Both the position numbers and the translations under genes were made by a program. A DNA stretch of 64,000 bases from Pyropia haitanensis. Taxonomy: Eukaryota > Rhodophyta > Bangiophyceae > Bangiales > Bangiaceae. Shown here one piece after another: positions 1-11,689 of this stretch; position 1 is the first letter of the stretch, and each line of letters opens with the position of its first letter. The notes beneath the pieces are model-generated. The model searched no databases. It saw nothing but the letters and a program-made list of their open reading frames with translations, and had not been told where the DNA came from. Where the stretch lies: positions 5,315,009-5,379,008 of the forward strand of contig SDUX01000007.1 in assembly GCA_008729055.1 (NCBI GenBank). Direction: 5' to 3'.

Positions 1-220
1 CACTAGGCGGCCACGTTCCTCCATCGCCGCCCGCCAAAGTCAGACGCCCCCGCCTCCTGCGAACGAAGAGCTGACCAGACCCCCTTGACAGCTTGCAGCG
101 CCGAGCCGCCCATGTCGTCCGCCGCTGGACGCGGCGGTGTCGCTGCTGCCCCCACGTCCACGGCGGCTGGCGTCAGCCGCCACGGGCTCACCCCACTCGG
201 CGACAGAGAGACAACGAACG

Positions 221-267
<47 letters not shown>

Positions 268-413
268 ACCAAAAAAGACGACCCCCTTCATCCCACGCTG
301 CCGCGGTCCTCGGCGTGCTGCAACCCATTCCCCCCCCGTCGGCCAGTGGAGGCTGCCACCCCCGCACGGGCCGGCCGTTGGGTGCGTCAGGGGTGCGTTT
401 TCCGCCGCCTGTT
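1..413. other. Left-edge spacer, downstream of the RWP-RK gene
   Basis: No convincing coding sequence is seen. The stretch lies 3' of the minus-strand RWP-RK gene and holds a 46-base A run. Apparent reading frames here are Lys or Phe runs produced by that homopolymer, so they are not called. Confidence 0.6.
221..266. repeat. A46 homopolymer
   Basis: Forty-six consecutive A on the plus strand, followed a few bases later by a second short A run. It stands out in a GC-rich sequence. It lies about 150 bases past the stop of the minus-strand RWP-RK gene and reads as poly-T on that gene's strand, so it is not that gene's poly(A) tail. It could be the tail of an old plus-strand retroposed copy or a slippage tract. 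No target-site duplication was recognised. Confidence 0.9.
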
Positions 414-575
414 TCACATATGACCGACGTCACTGCCGTCGGATCCGTGCTGCACGAGCAACAGCCGCTGACTCTCCCCGTTACCCCCTTGTGCCCACCG
501 CCTTTCCTCCCCACGAGAGGCGGACTCAATGGGCGTTGAAGGCGCCGCCGTCACCGCCACCGCCGCCGCCGCCGC

Positions 576-623
<48 letters not shown>

Positions 624-1918
624 CACCCCCACCCCCACCACCGCGGTGCCCAGGGTGACCTCGCATGTGGCGCGCCGCGCCACCGTCGATACCCCCGCCA
701 CCGTCAGCAACAAAGGCGGTGGTCGCCCAGCCGCCGCGGCCGCCGCCGCCATCGGGCACACCTGCCCCCCCAACCCGCCGCCTAGGCCGTTGCCGCCGCC
801 GCCGCCGCCGCCGCCACCGCCGCCCTCCGCCCAGTTCCCATAGTGGCGGTTGCCTCCGCCGCCACCGCCACCGCCGCTGCCGCCGACGACGCCAGCCGCC
901 TGTCCATGGCCGCTCGCGGCGGTGGGCCCCCCCTGGGCCCCATGGCCGTCGGCGAGTGAGGGGCCCCAAGCGTGTCCGTGGGGTTCACCCGCCAGGCCGT
1001 TGCCTCCCCCCGACGGCCCATAGCTACCGTCCATGGCGGGACCGCCCATCTGGCTGGTGCCGCCGCCGCCCATGACGTAGCCGCCGCTGGCGAGGCCGCC
1101 CGTCATCACGCCGGTGACGCCGCTCATGGCCGCGCCGCCGCCACCAATGGCGTGGCCCTCGCCGCCGCCCACGCTTCCGCCGCTCCCCAAGCCCTCACCA
1201 CCGCCTAGGACGTAGCCCGCGCCGCCACCTATGCCCCCACTACTGCCCATGGCGTAACTCCCGCCGCCACCAGTGGCGTAACCCGGGCCGCCGCCCATAC
1301 CTCCGCCGCCGCCTCTGGCATGGCCCACGCTGCCGCTCATGCCGCCGCCACCGCCGCCTCCTGTGCCTCCGCCGTCGCCTATGGCGTAGCCCGAACCGCC
1401 GCCAACGGTCCCACCGCCACCTATGGCATAGCCCACGTTGCCGCTCATGCCGCCGCCACCGCCGCCTCCTGTGCCTCCGCCGTCGCCTATGGCGTAGCCC
1501 GAACCGCCGCCAACGGTTCCACCGCCACCTATGGCATAGCCCACGTTGCCGCTCATGCCGCCGCCACCGCCGCCTCCTGTGCCTCCGCCGTCGCCTATGG
1601 CGTAGCCTGAACCGCCGCCAACGGTCCCACCGCCACCTATGGCATAGCCCACGTTGCCGCTCATGCCGCCGCCACCGCCGCCTCCTGAGCCTCCGCCGTC
1701 GCCTATGGCGTAGCCCGAACCGCCGCCAACGGTCCCACCGCCACCTATGGCATAGCCCACGTTGCCGCCCATGCCTCCGCCGCCGAATCCATCGCCCCCG
1801 CCGCCTCCCATGCCGCCGCCGTCGGCGAGGGCGTGACCCGAGCCGCCACCCATGCCCCCACCGCCGCCAATGGCGTGGCCCAAGCCGCCGCCCATGCTGC
1901 TGCCACCGCCCATGTATA

Positions 1919-1958
<40 letters not shown>

Positions 1959-2370
1959 AGTACTGGGTCCGCCCATGGCGTGCCCGCCACCCCTACCGCC
2001 GTCGCCGCCGCCACCGCTCACCGCTCGGCCACCGCCCAACGCCCCATCGCCACCCAGCCCGTACGTGCCGATCAACGCGGGGGCGCTGTCACCCACCCCC
2101 ACGACGGCGCCCCCCCCCCCGTGGATGCCCCTCTCGCCGTCGCCGTCCCGACCGCCGCGGGGATGGCCCAGCCGGTACAAGCCGCCGCCGCCACCCGCGT
2201 GGCCGCCGCCGCTGGCAGCCGCAAAGCCGCCGCCGTCGCCGCCGCCGCTGGCAGCCGCAAAGCCGCCGCCGTCGCCGCCGCCGCTGCCGATCATGGGGCG
2301 GCCGGGGCGCCCGCCGCCGCCGTCGCTCCCGGCGGCACCAGTCGCGCCGCTCCCCCGCCCCGCCCACGCG

Positions 2371-2433
<63 letters not shown>

Positions 2434-3238
2434 ACGTCACCCGGGTCGGCCGCCTCGTCGTCGGCCGCCGCTCCCTCCGCCGCCCAGCCAAGGTCGGCCG
2501 GCCGGAGGCCCGGCGGCGGCGCCATGATCCGCGCGCGGGTGGCGAGGAGCGTCGCGAGCTTCCACCGCAACGGGTCCACCCCGGGGGGGGGGCGCCCTCC
2601 CCACCCCCGCCCGCCCCACCGCTGCCGCTGCTGGCACCAACGACGGCGCCAACGGGGCCACCGCCGGCGCCCGGCCCGGTGGGCCCTTCCCAGCGGCTCG
2701 CCGCGAGCGCCACCGCCACGTCCATGGGCACCTCCCCCGGCGCCTCCAGCGGGGGTGCCGCCCCCCCCCCCCCGCCGCCGCCGCCGCCGCCGCCGCCAAT
2801 GCCGCTGCCGTCTTCCGCCCAGCCAATCCCCGGCCCCCCAAACCCGGCCGCCCGACCCGCCGCCGCCGCCGCCGCCGCTCGCACGCGGACCCGCGCAATT
2901 GCCGCCTCCACCGCCGCGAGCGACCGGTACGGCCACTTGGCAAGGCCCAGCGCCCGGCAGCGCCGCTTGAGAACCGTCACGCAGACGCCGAGGGCGGCCG
3001 CCGCGGGCCCGCGGGGCAGGTGGAATGTCCCCGCCAGCGCCTCCCAGGTGATACCCGCCGACCGGGCGGGCCGCGCCCGCCGCCGCGGCCGCCGCGGCAG
3101 CGCGGACGCGGCCGGCAGGGCGTACGCGTCGGCCACCATGACGGAATAAGGTGGCGCGCCCGCGGAGGCTCCCCCGTCGCCGCCGCCGCCGCTGCCGCCG
3201 TCGCCACCGCCGCGGCCGCCGCCGCCGTCGCCATCGCT

Positions 3239-3301
<63 letters not shown>

Positions 3302-4548
3302 AATGACATCAAAGTGCACCGCCGGGGGCGCAGAGGCCGCCACCCCGAGCATGGGCGGCCCGGCGGGGGGCCACCAGCCGGCGGTCGGGGCGGCGGGGGG
3401 CGTCCCCCAGTCCCGCCGCCCGCCCGTCCCTGCCGCGGCACCCCAGCCGGGGGGCGCGGCGGCAGCGGCGGAGCCAAAGCCCGGCGGCGCCGACGCCCAC
3501 CCCCCCGTGCTGCTGCTGTGGGTGTCACCGCCGCGGCTGCTGCTGGCGCTGCGCGGCCACCGGGGGGTGGGGTCAGCGGCGGGCGCAGGCGGCGCCTCCT
3601 GAGGGGACCACCCGCCCGCCCGTGGGGGGGGGGGCGCCACCGCCCCCACGGTGGCTCCATCGGCGCCACCGCCTGGCATCCTCCCGCCGCCGTGCCCGCC
3701 ACCGCCGCCGCTGCCAACGCCAGTGCCGAGTCGGAGCATCCCCCCCCCGTGCGCCACGGGAGTGGCCGAGTCCCGCCTCCCCACGGCGGCTGGCCTCCCC
3801 CCAGCAACGTGGGTCCAATAGTCCCCTGGGGGCGGACCCGCCGCAGAGGCTAGCGGCGCCATCAGCGGCGGTGGCGGCGGCATCGGCGCGGCGCGACCAC
3901 GGCCACCCCCAGCACCGTCGCCACCGCCAGAAACGTCGGAGCGGCCACCAACCCACTCGGCGGGGGCCGCACCGGCACCACCGTCTGCCCCCCGCCACCG
4001 TGGCGGCGGCAGCGCGACCGTCGCGGGCCACCCGCCCGCGTCGACGGCCGCCGCGGCGGCGGCCGTTGCGTCTGCACGGTCGCCGCCGCCGCCGCCGCTG
4101 CCGTCTGCCGCGGAGGCGGCCGGGGCTGGCCCCAGGGGTGGCAGCCAGTATCCCGTCGTGGGCCCCGTGGGGGGAACGTTCTGGAGGGCAAACCCACCGC
4201 CGCTGCCGCCGCCGCCGCTGCCGCCGCCGCCGCCGCCGTCACCGCCCCCACCGCCCAGCCCGCTCGGGGTGCCAGCCCAGCCACCGGTCCAGCCGCCTCC
4301 CCCTCCTTCCACGCCCCCCGCCATGAGGAGCGGCTCGGTCGGCAGAGGCACCAGCGGCATCCCCCCCGTCGGCCCCCCCGCCGGCCCACCCGCCCCGCTG
4401 GTGCCGTGGGCGGCGGCCTCCCCGCCGCCGTCGCTGTCGAGTAGGGACAGGAGGGGGGGCAGGGGGGCCGGCGTCGTCCCTGGGGGGTGGTGCCATGGCG
4501 GCGCCGCGGAGGGAGGGCGCCCCCCCCAGCCCCCACCGCTGCCTCCGC

Positions 4549-4603
<55 letters not shown>

Positions 4604-4883
4604 GCCGCCCAAACCACCCCCGCCGCCGCTGCTTCCACCGCCTCCGCCGCCCCCACCGCCGCCAGTTCCGCTGACGCGGCGGCCGCCGCCGCTGCCACGA
4701 CCGCCGGCAGGGTCGGCGGCGACAGAGACCAGGTTTTCAAGCAGCGCCGCGTCAGGAGCCACCGACGAGGGGCGCCGCGACGAGGGGCTGCCCCGGAAAG
4801 CAGCGCCGGCAAACCGGCCATCAACCGTAGCCGCCGGTGGCTCGCACCGGCTGCTATTGCTGCTGCTTCTGTCGCCATTGCCT

Positions 4884-4925
<42 letters not shown>

Positions 4926-5350
4926 TAGACCGCCCCTGAGTGCAGCAGCTCAAGAGGGTGATGGCCGTGAAAGAGGGGGCTCCCGACCGGTGGCGGCAGC
5001 GGGAGTGGCGCCACCCACTCCCGGGCGTGATTCCCGCCACCGCCACCGCCACCGCCGCCGGCACCACCGCCGGCACCAAGGCTGCCACCATCGCCACCGC
5101 CGCTGCCTGCGGGTCCGCCGCTCCAGCTACCAGGGGTCGCTCCAGAGGAGACGTCCCAGGCGGGGGCGTCGACGGGGTGGTCCCTACCGGGGTAGCCCTG
5201 GTTCATTCTAGGGGTGGGGGGTGGTGGGTCTCGGAATGCGGGAGCGGGTGGGGAAACAAAGTAGGAGAAGGGAGGGGAGGGGGGCGGCATCAGCCAAGAA
5301 ACAGGTGGGGAGTGGCACAAGGGGGAAGCGGCAGGGGTGGGAGGCGGCAT
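414..5350 (-). CDS. RWP-RK domain transcription factor with Gly-rich C-terminal region (frame broken at a G10 run)
   Basis: RWP-RK proteins (NLP and RKD families) are nuclear DNA-binding regulators, in plants and algae linked to nitrogen status and gamete development. The domain lies at about 3058-2915 (residues about 765-812 from an ATG at 5350). Visible features are ITWEALAGTFHLP, then LGVCVTVLKRRCRALGL, then KWPYRSL. The hallmark is KWPYRS here rather than RWPYRK, two conservative-to-moderate changes. The N-terminal 700 residues are Gly/Pro/Ala-rich, probably disordered. Basic residues precede the domain and could be a nuclear localisation signal. After it the frame ends at 2291, but the next frame carries plausible protein (DPLRWKLATLLATRARIM) and runs open to the TGA at 414. 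The switch falls at a G10 run, 2583-2592. A second ATG at 5206 has a better start context (A at -3) and may be the true start. Which NLP- or RKD-like subgroup this is cannot be decided. Confidence 0.75.
1323..1790 (-). repeat. 108-bp coding minisatellite, about four copies
   Basis: The anchor GCCCACGTTG recurs at 1431, 1539, 1647 and 1755, with a diverged copy at 1323: exactly 108 bases each time. The unit is a multiple of three, so copy changes keep the frame. On the minus strand it encodes a 36-residue Gly-rich unit containing MSGNVGYAIGG and GSGYAIGDGG. Copies differ by only a few bases, implying recent duplication or homogenisation inside the RWP-RK protein's tail. Confidence 0.9.
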
Positions 5351-6087
5351 GGAGGGGATAGCGGCCGAGGTGGGAGGCAGCGGTTAACACAGGGCGCGTG
5401 ACAGCGGATGAGCGGTCAGTCGAGGAGGCAACGAACGGGAGCGGGAGCAATGTCAGTGTCAGGGTGCAACGCCGTGCGCCACCCGTCGACCCCCCGCCGC
5501 GGTTGTCGTCGCATGGGGTGCTGCGTCAGCTCACTGCGCCAGCGAGCGGCGGTGTGGAAGCGGACGGAAGTAGTTGCCGTTGCTGAGGGGGCCACCTGGG
5601 AGTTGGGTGGGCAGGGATGGGTGAGGGGACGCTCGGGCGGGCGCTCAGCGGGCCGCGGCCGAGCGGCCGGGCGGGCGTGAGCGCCGGCGGGCGCGCCGGC
5701 CGCTGCCGCGCCGTGGCGTTCCCGCCGACGCCGTGCCCTCCCACGCCGTGCCCGTCCACGGGCGGGTGCGTCCTCCCCTGCTCCGCGCCGCCTACACGCC
5801 GCCGGGCGCCCTTGACGGGGGCGGGAAAGCGACTGGCACGCGGCCGGAAGAGCACGTAGAGCCTAGGGGGGGGGGGGGGGGGAAGGTGGAGGGCGCGGTC
5901 TCCGCCCACCACCCCCCCCCTCCCGCCGTCCCGTCGTTTTCCCGCTCCCTCCCGCACCGCGCCGTGCGGAGCCTTCTGCCCGCGGTTCCGCCCCGCACCA
6001 CACGGAGGGCGTGGTCCCCGCCCGCCCACCCCGATCGCCGACGGGGGAGGCAGCGCACGCCAGCACGCGGGCGGCGGCCGCGCCACC

Positions 6088-6134
6088 GCCCGCCCGCCCG
6101 CCCGCCCGCCCGCCCGCCCGCCCGCCCGCCCGCC
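6088..6134. repeat. (CCCG)n tetranucleotide microsatellite
   Basis: About eleven uninterrupted CCCG units, ending where CCCTCCCG breaks the pattern. Confidence 0.9.
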
Positions 6135-8120
6135 CTCCCGACCGTGCGACCGCCCTCGCGGCGGGCGTCGACGCTCGCGGGTTTCCACTTCCCCCACGGG
6201 CCGTCCCTCGCGTCCGGCCGCCGGAGGGGGCGCCCAACCGCGCCGCCGCCGCCCACAATGTCGGCCGGTGGCGGCGGCGCCCCGTCCACCCTCCCCGCAC
6301 CAACGTTGGTCGGCGGGTGGCTCTTCCCCGCCCGCGCCCTCCGCCCCCCCCACCCCCCCCCCCCCCCCGTCTCCCGGCGTGCCCTGCCCGCCCACACGCG
6401 GCCGCGGCCGGCTGGCCAGCTGGTCAGCGCCGCCTCGGTCGACCGCCGGCGGGGGCCGGCGGTGGAGAGCGGGCGCGTGGGGGGCAAGCGCCGGCCCAGC
6501 CCCCGCCCCGCCGCCAAACCTGCGCCGTCGGCGGGCGCACACCAGACGCAGGGCGGGCCCGCCGCGGTGCGACCTCTTCGGACGGGATGGGGGCCCCGGC
6601 CGCGCGGCCCGCCTTTGCAGTCTGGCGCCACCGTCCCGGCCGACGCGAGGCATTGCGGATCAGCGACCGGGCGCGGGGGGGGTGCGCGCTGCAGCACAGC
6701 TGTGTGCTCTGCGCCCCGCCGCCGGCCGCACAGCCGATAATGGGCGGCCGGGTCCCCCGCGGGCCCCCGCGACGACGCAGGGGGCGGCGGCATTCGCGGC
6801 GGCACGTCGTCAGGGCCTCTAGTAGAGGGCGGGCGGCTGCGGCGCACGGGGTGCCGATGCCGACGCCGCTAGAAGGGGGTGTCCGGACCGCGCGAGCGGT
6901 GCCCACCGGCCAGTGCCGCCGCCCGCCCTCCCCCACCTTGCCTATGACTCTGCCTCGCGTTCTTGTCTCGCGACAATCGGGCGGCGCGTGGCACTACCCC
7001 CTTCCTGGTGGTTACTGTAGACCTCTCGTTGCAATGAACGCGGCCACGGCGCAACGGTCAAACGGATGGGCGGGCAAGAGAAGGGGAAGCGGGAGGGGAA
7101 GGGACGAAATCGCGCCCCCCCCCCCCGCCCCTCCCCCTCCCCAGCCCAGGGCTTTCGTGATCGAGGTGAGGGGAGCGCCAGCAACCGTCCACAGGCGGCG
7201 GCTCAACACGGGCTGGCCGTGACTCCCGCCACTTGTCGCGGGTCGGCGGGGTGAGGTGGTTGGTGTCGGAGACAGAAGCGTCGGAGAGGGGGGCGGGGGG
7301 GAAGAAGATGCTGGGGAGCGGGGGGCGCAGGGACGCACAAGGAGTGGTGAGGGCGGGTCTTGAGGGGGGGGCGGCCAGTGCGATTGCGACGTGCGATCCC
7401 ACGCGTGTCAGCCCGTCACTGTCACGATGAGGTCCGGTGCCATCGCCAAGGTGAGTTGCCCCGCCTCCGCCGTGGCACAGGTGGTGCGGTGGGGGGCGGG
7501 AGGCCGCTCGGTCTGCAACACCCTCTCCACGCGGCACGTCAGCCAGGTGTCTAGCTGCCGCTGGCGCGGCCGTCACCCGACTCGCCGCTCGCCTGGGGGA
7601 GTACTGTACGAGGGCGTGCTCTCCGAGTCGGCCAGAGACACCCGCCACGGCTGACCCGCTGGCTGCGTCAGCCGCCACGGAGACCGCGGCCGCTGAACGG
7701 GGGCGCCAGCAGTTTGGCCGAGTGTGAGGAGTCGCCGCCGTTGCACGTTGCCATGACCTCTCATGCAGGCCGGTCAGCCCGTCCCCCCGCCCTCTTAGGC
7801 CCTATGGGGGCGGGAAGGGGGGGGCAGGCTCACGCGCCCAACGGGGGGCGCGTGGCGAGCAGCTGCCGTTCTCCCCCCCGTTCCGCGTCGCTCCACTTTG
7901 TCCCTGCGGGCAGAGGTCCACGTGGGGGCGCCGCCGATGGGCGTGCGGCGCAGTTTTGGGGCGGCGTGACGCGAGTGTCAGCAACGGCTGATACGGCGGC
8001 GCGGCGGTGGTTGCGGCGGCGGTGCCGTGGCGTGACCGTGGCGGTGGCAGCAGCGGTGGCGTCGACAGCGAGGGCGGGCGCGGCGGTGGCGACTGCGTTC
8101 CCGCGGCAGCGCCGGAGGGC

Positions 8121-8184
8121 GGCACACTTGCCGCGGGACGCGACGGCGGCACACTTGCTGCGGGACGCGACGGCGGCACACTGG
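8121..8184. repeat. 27-bp tandem repeat, 2.4 copies
   Basis: Units start at 8121, 8148 and 8175 with GGCACACTTG or a close variant. The first two copies differ by a single base. The third is cut after ten bases. No gene is called here. Confidence 0.8.
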
Positions 8185-9239
8185 CGGCGCGGGGTGGCGG
8201 CGGGGGAAGTGGGCACTGGCCGTGGCGGCGGCGCACCGTCACGCCGGGGCGGCGCGCGTCGCTGACCCGCCCCAAGCTCCGTGTCCAGATCCCACCGCCG
8301 GCTCGTCTCGCCGCGGCGGCCGCCACGGCGCTCCCGTGTTGGGGGCCCACTAACGAGCCGCACGCGGGGTACACGGCGGGGGGGGGAGAGTGGCGATGGC
8401 GGCTGCCACCTCCCCCTTCCGCCGCTGCCGCTGCCGCTGCCGCCCTACCGCAGCCGCCGCCAGTCTGGGTGGGCGGCCGCCACCGCACATGGGCGGGGCG
8501 GCCGCGGCGACGACGCCCCCCACCCGCGCCCACCCTCCCCGCACCTCCCGTGCGGCGCGCGCGTTGTCACGGACAGTTGCCGCCATGCGACGCCTCGGGT
8601 ACCGTAGCGTTTGAGACGCCACGCCACGTCACGACGCCGCCCTCCCACTGCTCATTCCCTCTGTTGGGGAGCTTTATCCTGCGGGCTCCTACCGTAGAGC
8701 CGACGCCACGAGGTCGGACGAGGCGTAGGGGAGACCGTGTGTGGGGCAGTTGGAGGGGAGCCCGTGAGCGGGACGGTTTGGGGACGGCCGCTCAAGGCGC
8801 GCGACGGTGAGGGAGGTGGGGAAACCAGCAGGGCTACCGTAGCTTCACCTACTCTGGGCAAGCACCAACCGGGGGGAGGGCAGGGGCGAGGGGGGTGGGT
8901 GGGAGAAGAGACGCCCCGACGTGCGCCCGCCGAACGGTGGATGGCTCCTTGCCTAGAACCTGCGCGCGTCCTCCTCTGGCTTAGCCGCAGCCGTTCCATA
9001 CGTGCGCACCCGTCGACCCCCCTCACCCCCCCTTCCTTGCATGCGCTTGCGGGGTGGAGGAAAGGGGAAAGGGAGGAGGGGGGGCGTGGCAGGGTAGTGG
9101 AGACTTTGACCCCGGCGCCGGCTGCGCCGGCCGTCCCACCGCTACAGCGTCGGTCTGGAGGGGCCACGTCGCCGACAGTGCGTCGCTGCCAACGTCCGTC
9201 GCAATGGGCACGCCCTCTTACTGGCACTGTGGTTGAGCA

Positions 9240-11298
9240 CTACTTTTTCTTGAGCTGGTCTCGTCGGCGCCTTCCCGGCACGCCGCGACGGCCGTTTAGA
9301 GGCGGGTCACGCTGGTGGCGCTGGTCGCCCCTAGTGCTCTTCTTTGGGTGGAGCCATCCCACGGCAGCCGCGAGGGGCTTGGGGCTGGCAGAGGAGTTAG
9401 GAGAGGCTACCTGGAGAGCCGGCGACGGTGGGACGCAAAGAGAAGAACCATCATGAGGGGAAAACACGCAGGCTGAGACGGCAAAGAGGAAGCGTGGCAG
9501 GGTACGCTGCCGGAATTCCTCCGTCCACAGAGCGCAGGGCAAAGTGCTCCAGTCATCCTTTCTCAACCCCCTGACTGGCGCGAACGACGAAACGGAGCCC
9601 ACGGCGCGGAGTGCACATGCGGGCGGCGGCTCCGACACTCCCCACTGACGGCAGCCCGTGCGTGCGCTCCCGGAGCATCCCTGGCAACAGCCAATATCGA
9701 TGCTTGGAGAGTGGATGACCAGTCCAAGCCCAGTGTCTTGGGAAGATACAACAGAAGGGAAGCAGAAGCATCTATCGGTAAGAGCTCTTTGCAAGTCCTT
9801 GTCTGTCATACAAATGATCTGTTCCTGCTACTGTGTTCATCCCTGTCGACTGCGGCGCTTTGCAGCTCGTGGTGGCTTGACAGTTGTAAACATTCGATGC
9901 ACGCTGAAGCTAGTGGTGACGAGAACGCCGCAAGCAGACACGGGACCAAGTCGAGACTTGGAACGGGCCGAGTCAACCAATCAGAGCGGCGCTGTGAGCC
10001 GCCTCCTAGAGCCCGTACGAGGCTGCCCCACCCACAAAGATCCTACCCGCAGCTGAGCTTTATGTGCAGCGTGCCAAAGTCGAACGCGGCCGGCAACGCC
10101 GTTCGCCATCGGCGATTGAACGGAAGGCCCAGAGGGGTGCGTATCTATGACAGCATCGCCGCGCAACCCCCACCTCTCATTCCACGTGTGGTGCTGCGAT
10201 TCTACGGGCCCCGAGGCAGCGACGCAGCACTCCCGGTCCCTGTCAAACCGTGACCGGCGACGGGCAGGCGAAGAGCAGGGGCGGAACATTCGCGACGCTT
10301 CGTTGGCGAGTGGGGCAAAGGCGCACACCTCCCCTCCCCCTCCCCCACCTTCGAGAGCAACCAGCAGGACACCGGCGGGCGCTGTCAAGCTTGACTGGGA
10401 ACGAGGGATCCAAGCTGTTTAACGTGCAGAAGTCTACTTTCTTGCTATTGATTCTGCTCTCACTCTGCCGCGCTGGACCATGGATCCCGTCCTCGTCACT
10501 GCCTAATCCGCAAAGCACATGCCCGATTCTTTCTTGTTCCTGCCCCCTCTCGTGAGAGCACCGTTGTCTCGCTCACGACCGTGCCGTCCTGCATACAGTA
10601 CACTCGACATCGTACCTCCGCTACTGTTCTTGACACTGCTTGCCGAGCGGGTCCTCACACGCACTGTTGGTGGATGGACAAGAGCTCAGATCGGCAGCAC
10701 AGCCTGGAGCTTTGACTTTGCCTGCGTTGTGTTGTCATTTGTTTGCCATCAACTACGTCCATCAAGGAAAACTCTTGAACTCCGTCTGTTTGTTTCGGAA
10801 GTTACATCCGTTCGCGGTGGCATCCTTCCAGACGACCGCGAGCTCTTGAGCAGCCACTCGCACGTCGGCCCCGCCCGCTAATGGCATGGTGCTGACTTGC
10901 TCTCTGCAAAGGATGTCAGGGCACAGTCACCAATGTGGGCACCGCCCAGTAGGCTGAACTCCCCCCAGCTCCCTCCACGCCCCGCCGCACCCTGGGCGCC
11001 GCCACCCGTGCCGCCGTCCGCACTCGTCGCAACCGGCTGTATCGAGCGACACGCGGAGGGGGTCGCCAGCGGCGTGGCGTCCCCGCCCATCCCGCCAGCA
11101 AGCCCCACGCGACTAAAGCTGCTTGGCGCATGCCATCACAGCGCGTACCAACAAATGTCACGCCACCACTACCTCAAGTGAATCATATGATGATGTCTAC
11201 AATTTACTGGTAACGTGCCCAAGGTATGCTGGTCTCGCCTGGCAGTCACTGCCGCCGCGCAGGCGCCGTGCGACAGGTGAGCGATCTGTTGCCAATGG
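9240..11298. other. Lower-GC intergenic region, no gene recognised
   Basis: Composition drops visibly from about 9240, and T-rich stretches appear (for example 10700-10800). Short frames here show no family signature. It may be old, decayed transposon DNA, but I found no terminal repeats. Confidence 0.45.
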
Positions 11299-11670
11299 CT
11301 GAGGAAAACCAGAGCCCCACGACTACCGGGCCCAGCAGATGGACGACCAGAGCATCAACTCCGCCGAGCGCAGCAGAGACCACCAGAGCACCAAACCGCT
11401 CAGAGCAGATGGATCGCGAAAGCGAGAACACCGCCGGGTCCAGCAGATGGACCAGCAGAGCGCAGACACCGCCGGCCCCTGCACATGCCGTCCCGCAGAC
11501 GGGGTGAGCGTGCCGCTGCAGCCCCGGCGGGGCGAGAGGTAGTGCATTACCTAGGCCATAATATCGCAAGACCAGGCACATGCCGTCCCATAGATGGGGG
11601 AGCGCTCGGCTTCAACCCCCAAAACGGGAGGAGCAAATGATCATCAGAGCCCCAACTCCGCCGGGCTCCC
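11299..11670. repeat. Degenerate 38-bp tandem repeat
   Basis: The motif AGCAGATGGACNACCAGAGC followed by an A/C-rich stretch and CCGCCGGG recurs from 11334, 11372 (shortened), 11404 and 11442, with an outlying copy at 11633 and a weaker one from 11299. Spacing is 38 bases between full units. It ends about 20 bases past the stop of the kinase-like gene, so it may be transcribed as part of that gene's 3' end. Confidence 0.7.
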
Positions 11671-11689
11671 AATGCCGCCACTCATCGTC

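Larger units (their letters stand above)
5351..9239. other. GC-rich intergenic region, no gene recognised
   Basis: Long open frames on both strands are consistent with base composition alone: Arg, Pro and Ala runs with no domain, no conserved-looking motif and no agreement between start and splice signals. It contains a (CCCG)n microsatellite, a G run near 5868-5881, and a small 27-bp repeat. The part next to 5350 should hold the promoter of the RWP-RK gene. Confidence 0.5.

Noticed and set aside
6088..6134. CCCG array as a possible CRISPR or satellite
   Set aside because: Units are four bases without spacers: a simple microsatellite.
8240..8300. Possible tRNA-like folding stretch
   Set aside because: No proper B-box (GGTTCGANNCC) or cloverleaf could be drawn; no tRNA is called anywhere in the window.
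9240..9809. 189-codon minus-strand frame with a varied amino-acid mix
   Set aside because: No motif, no splice or start support; chance frame in lower-GC DNA.
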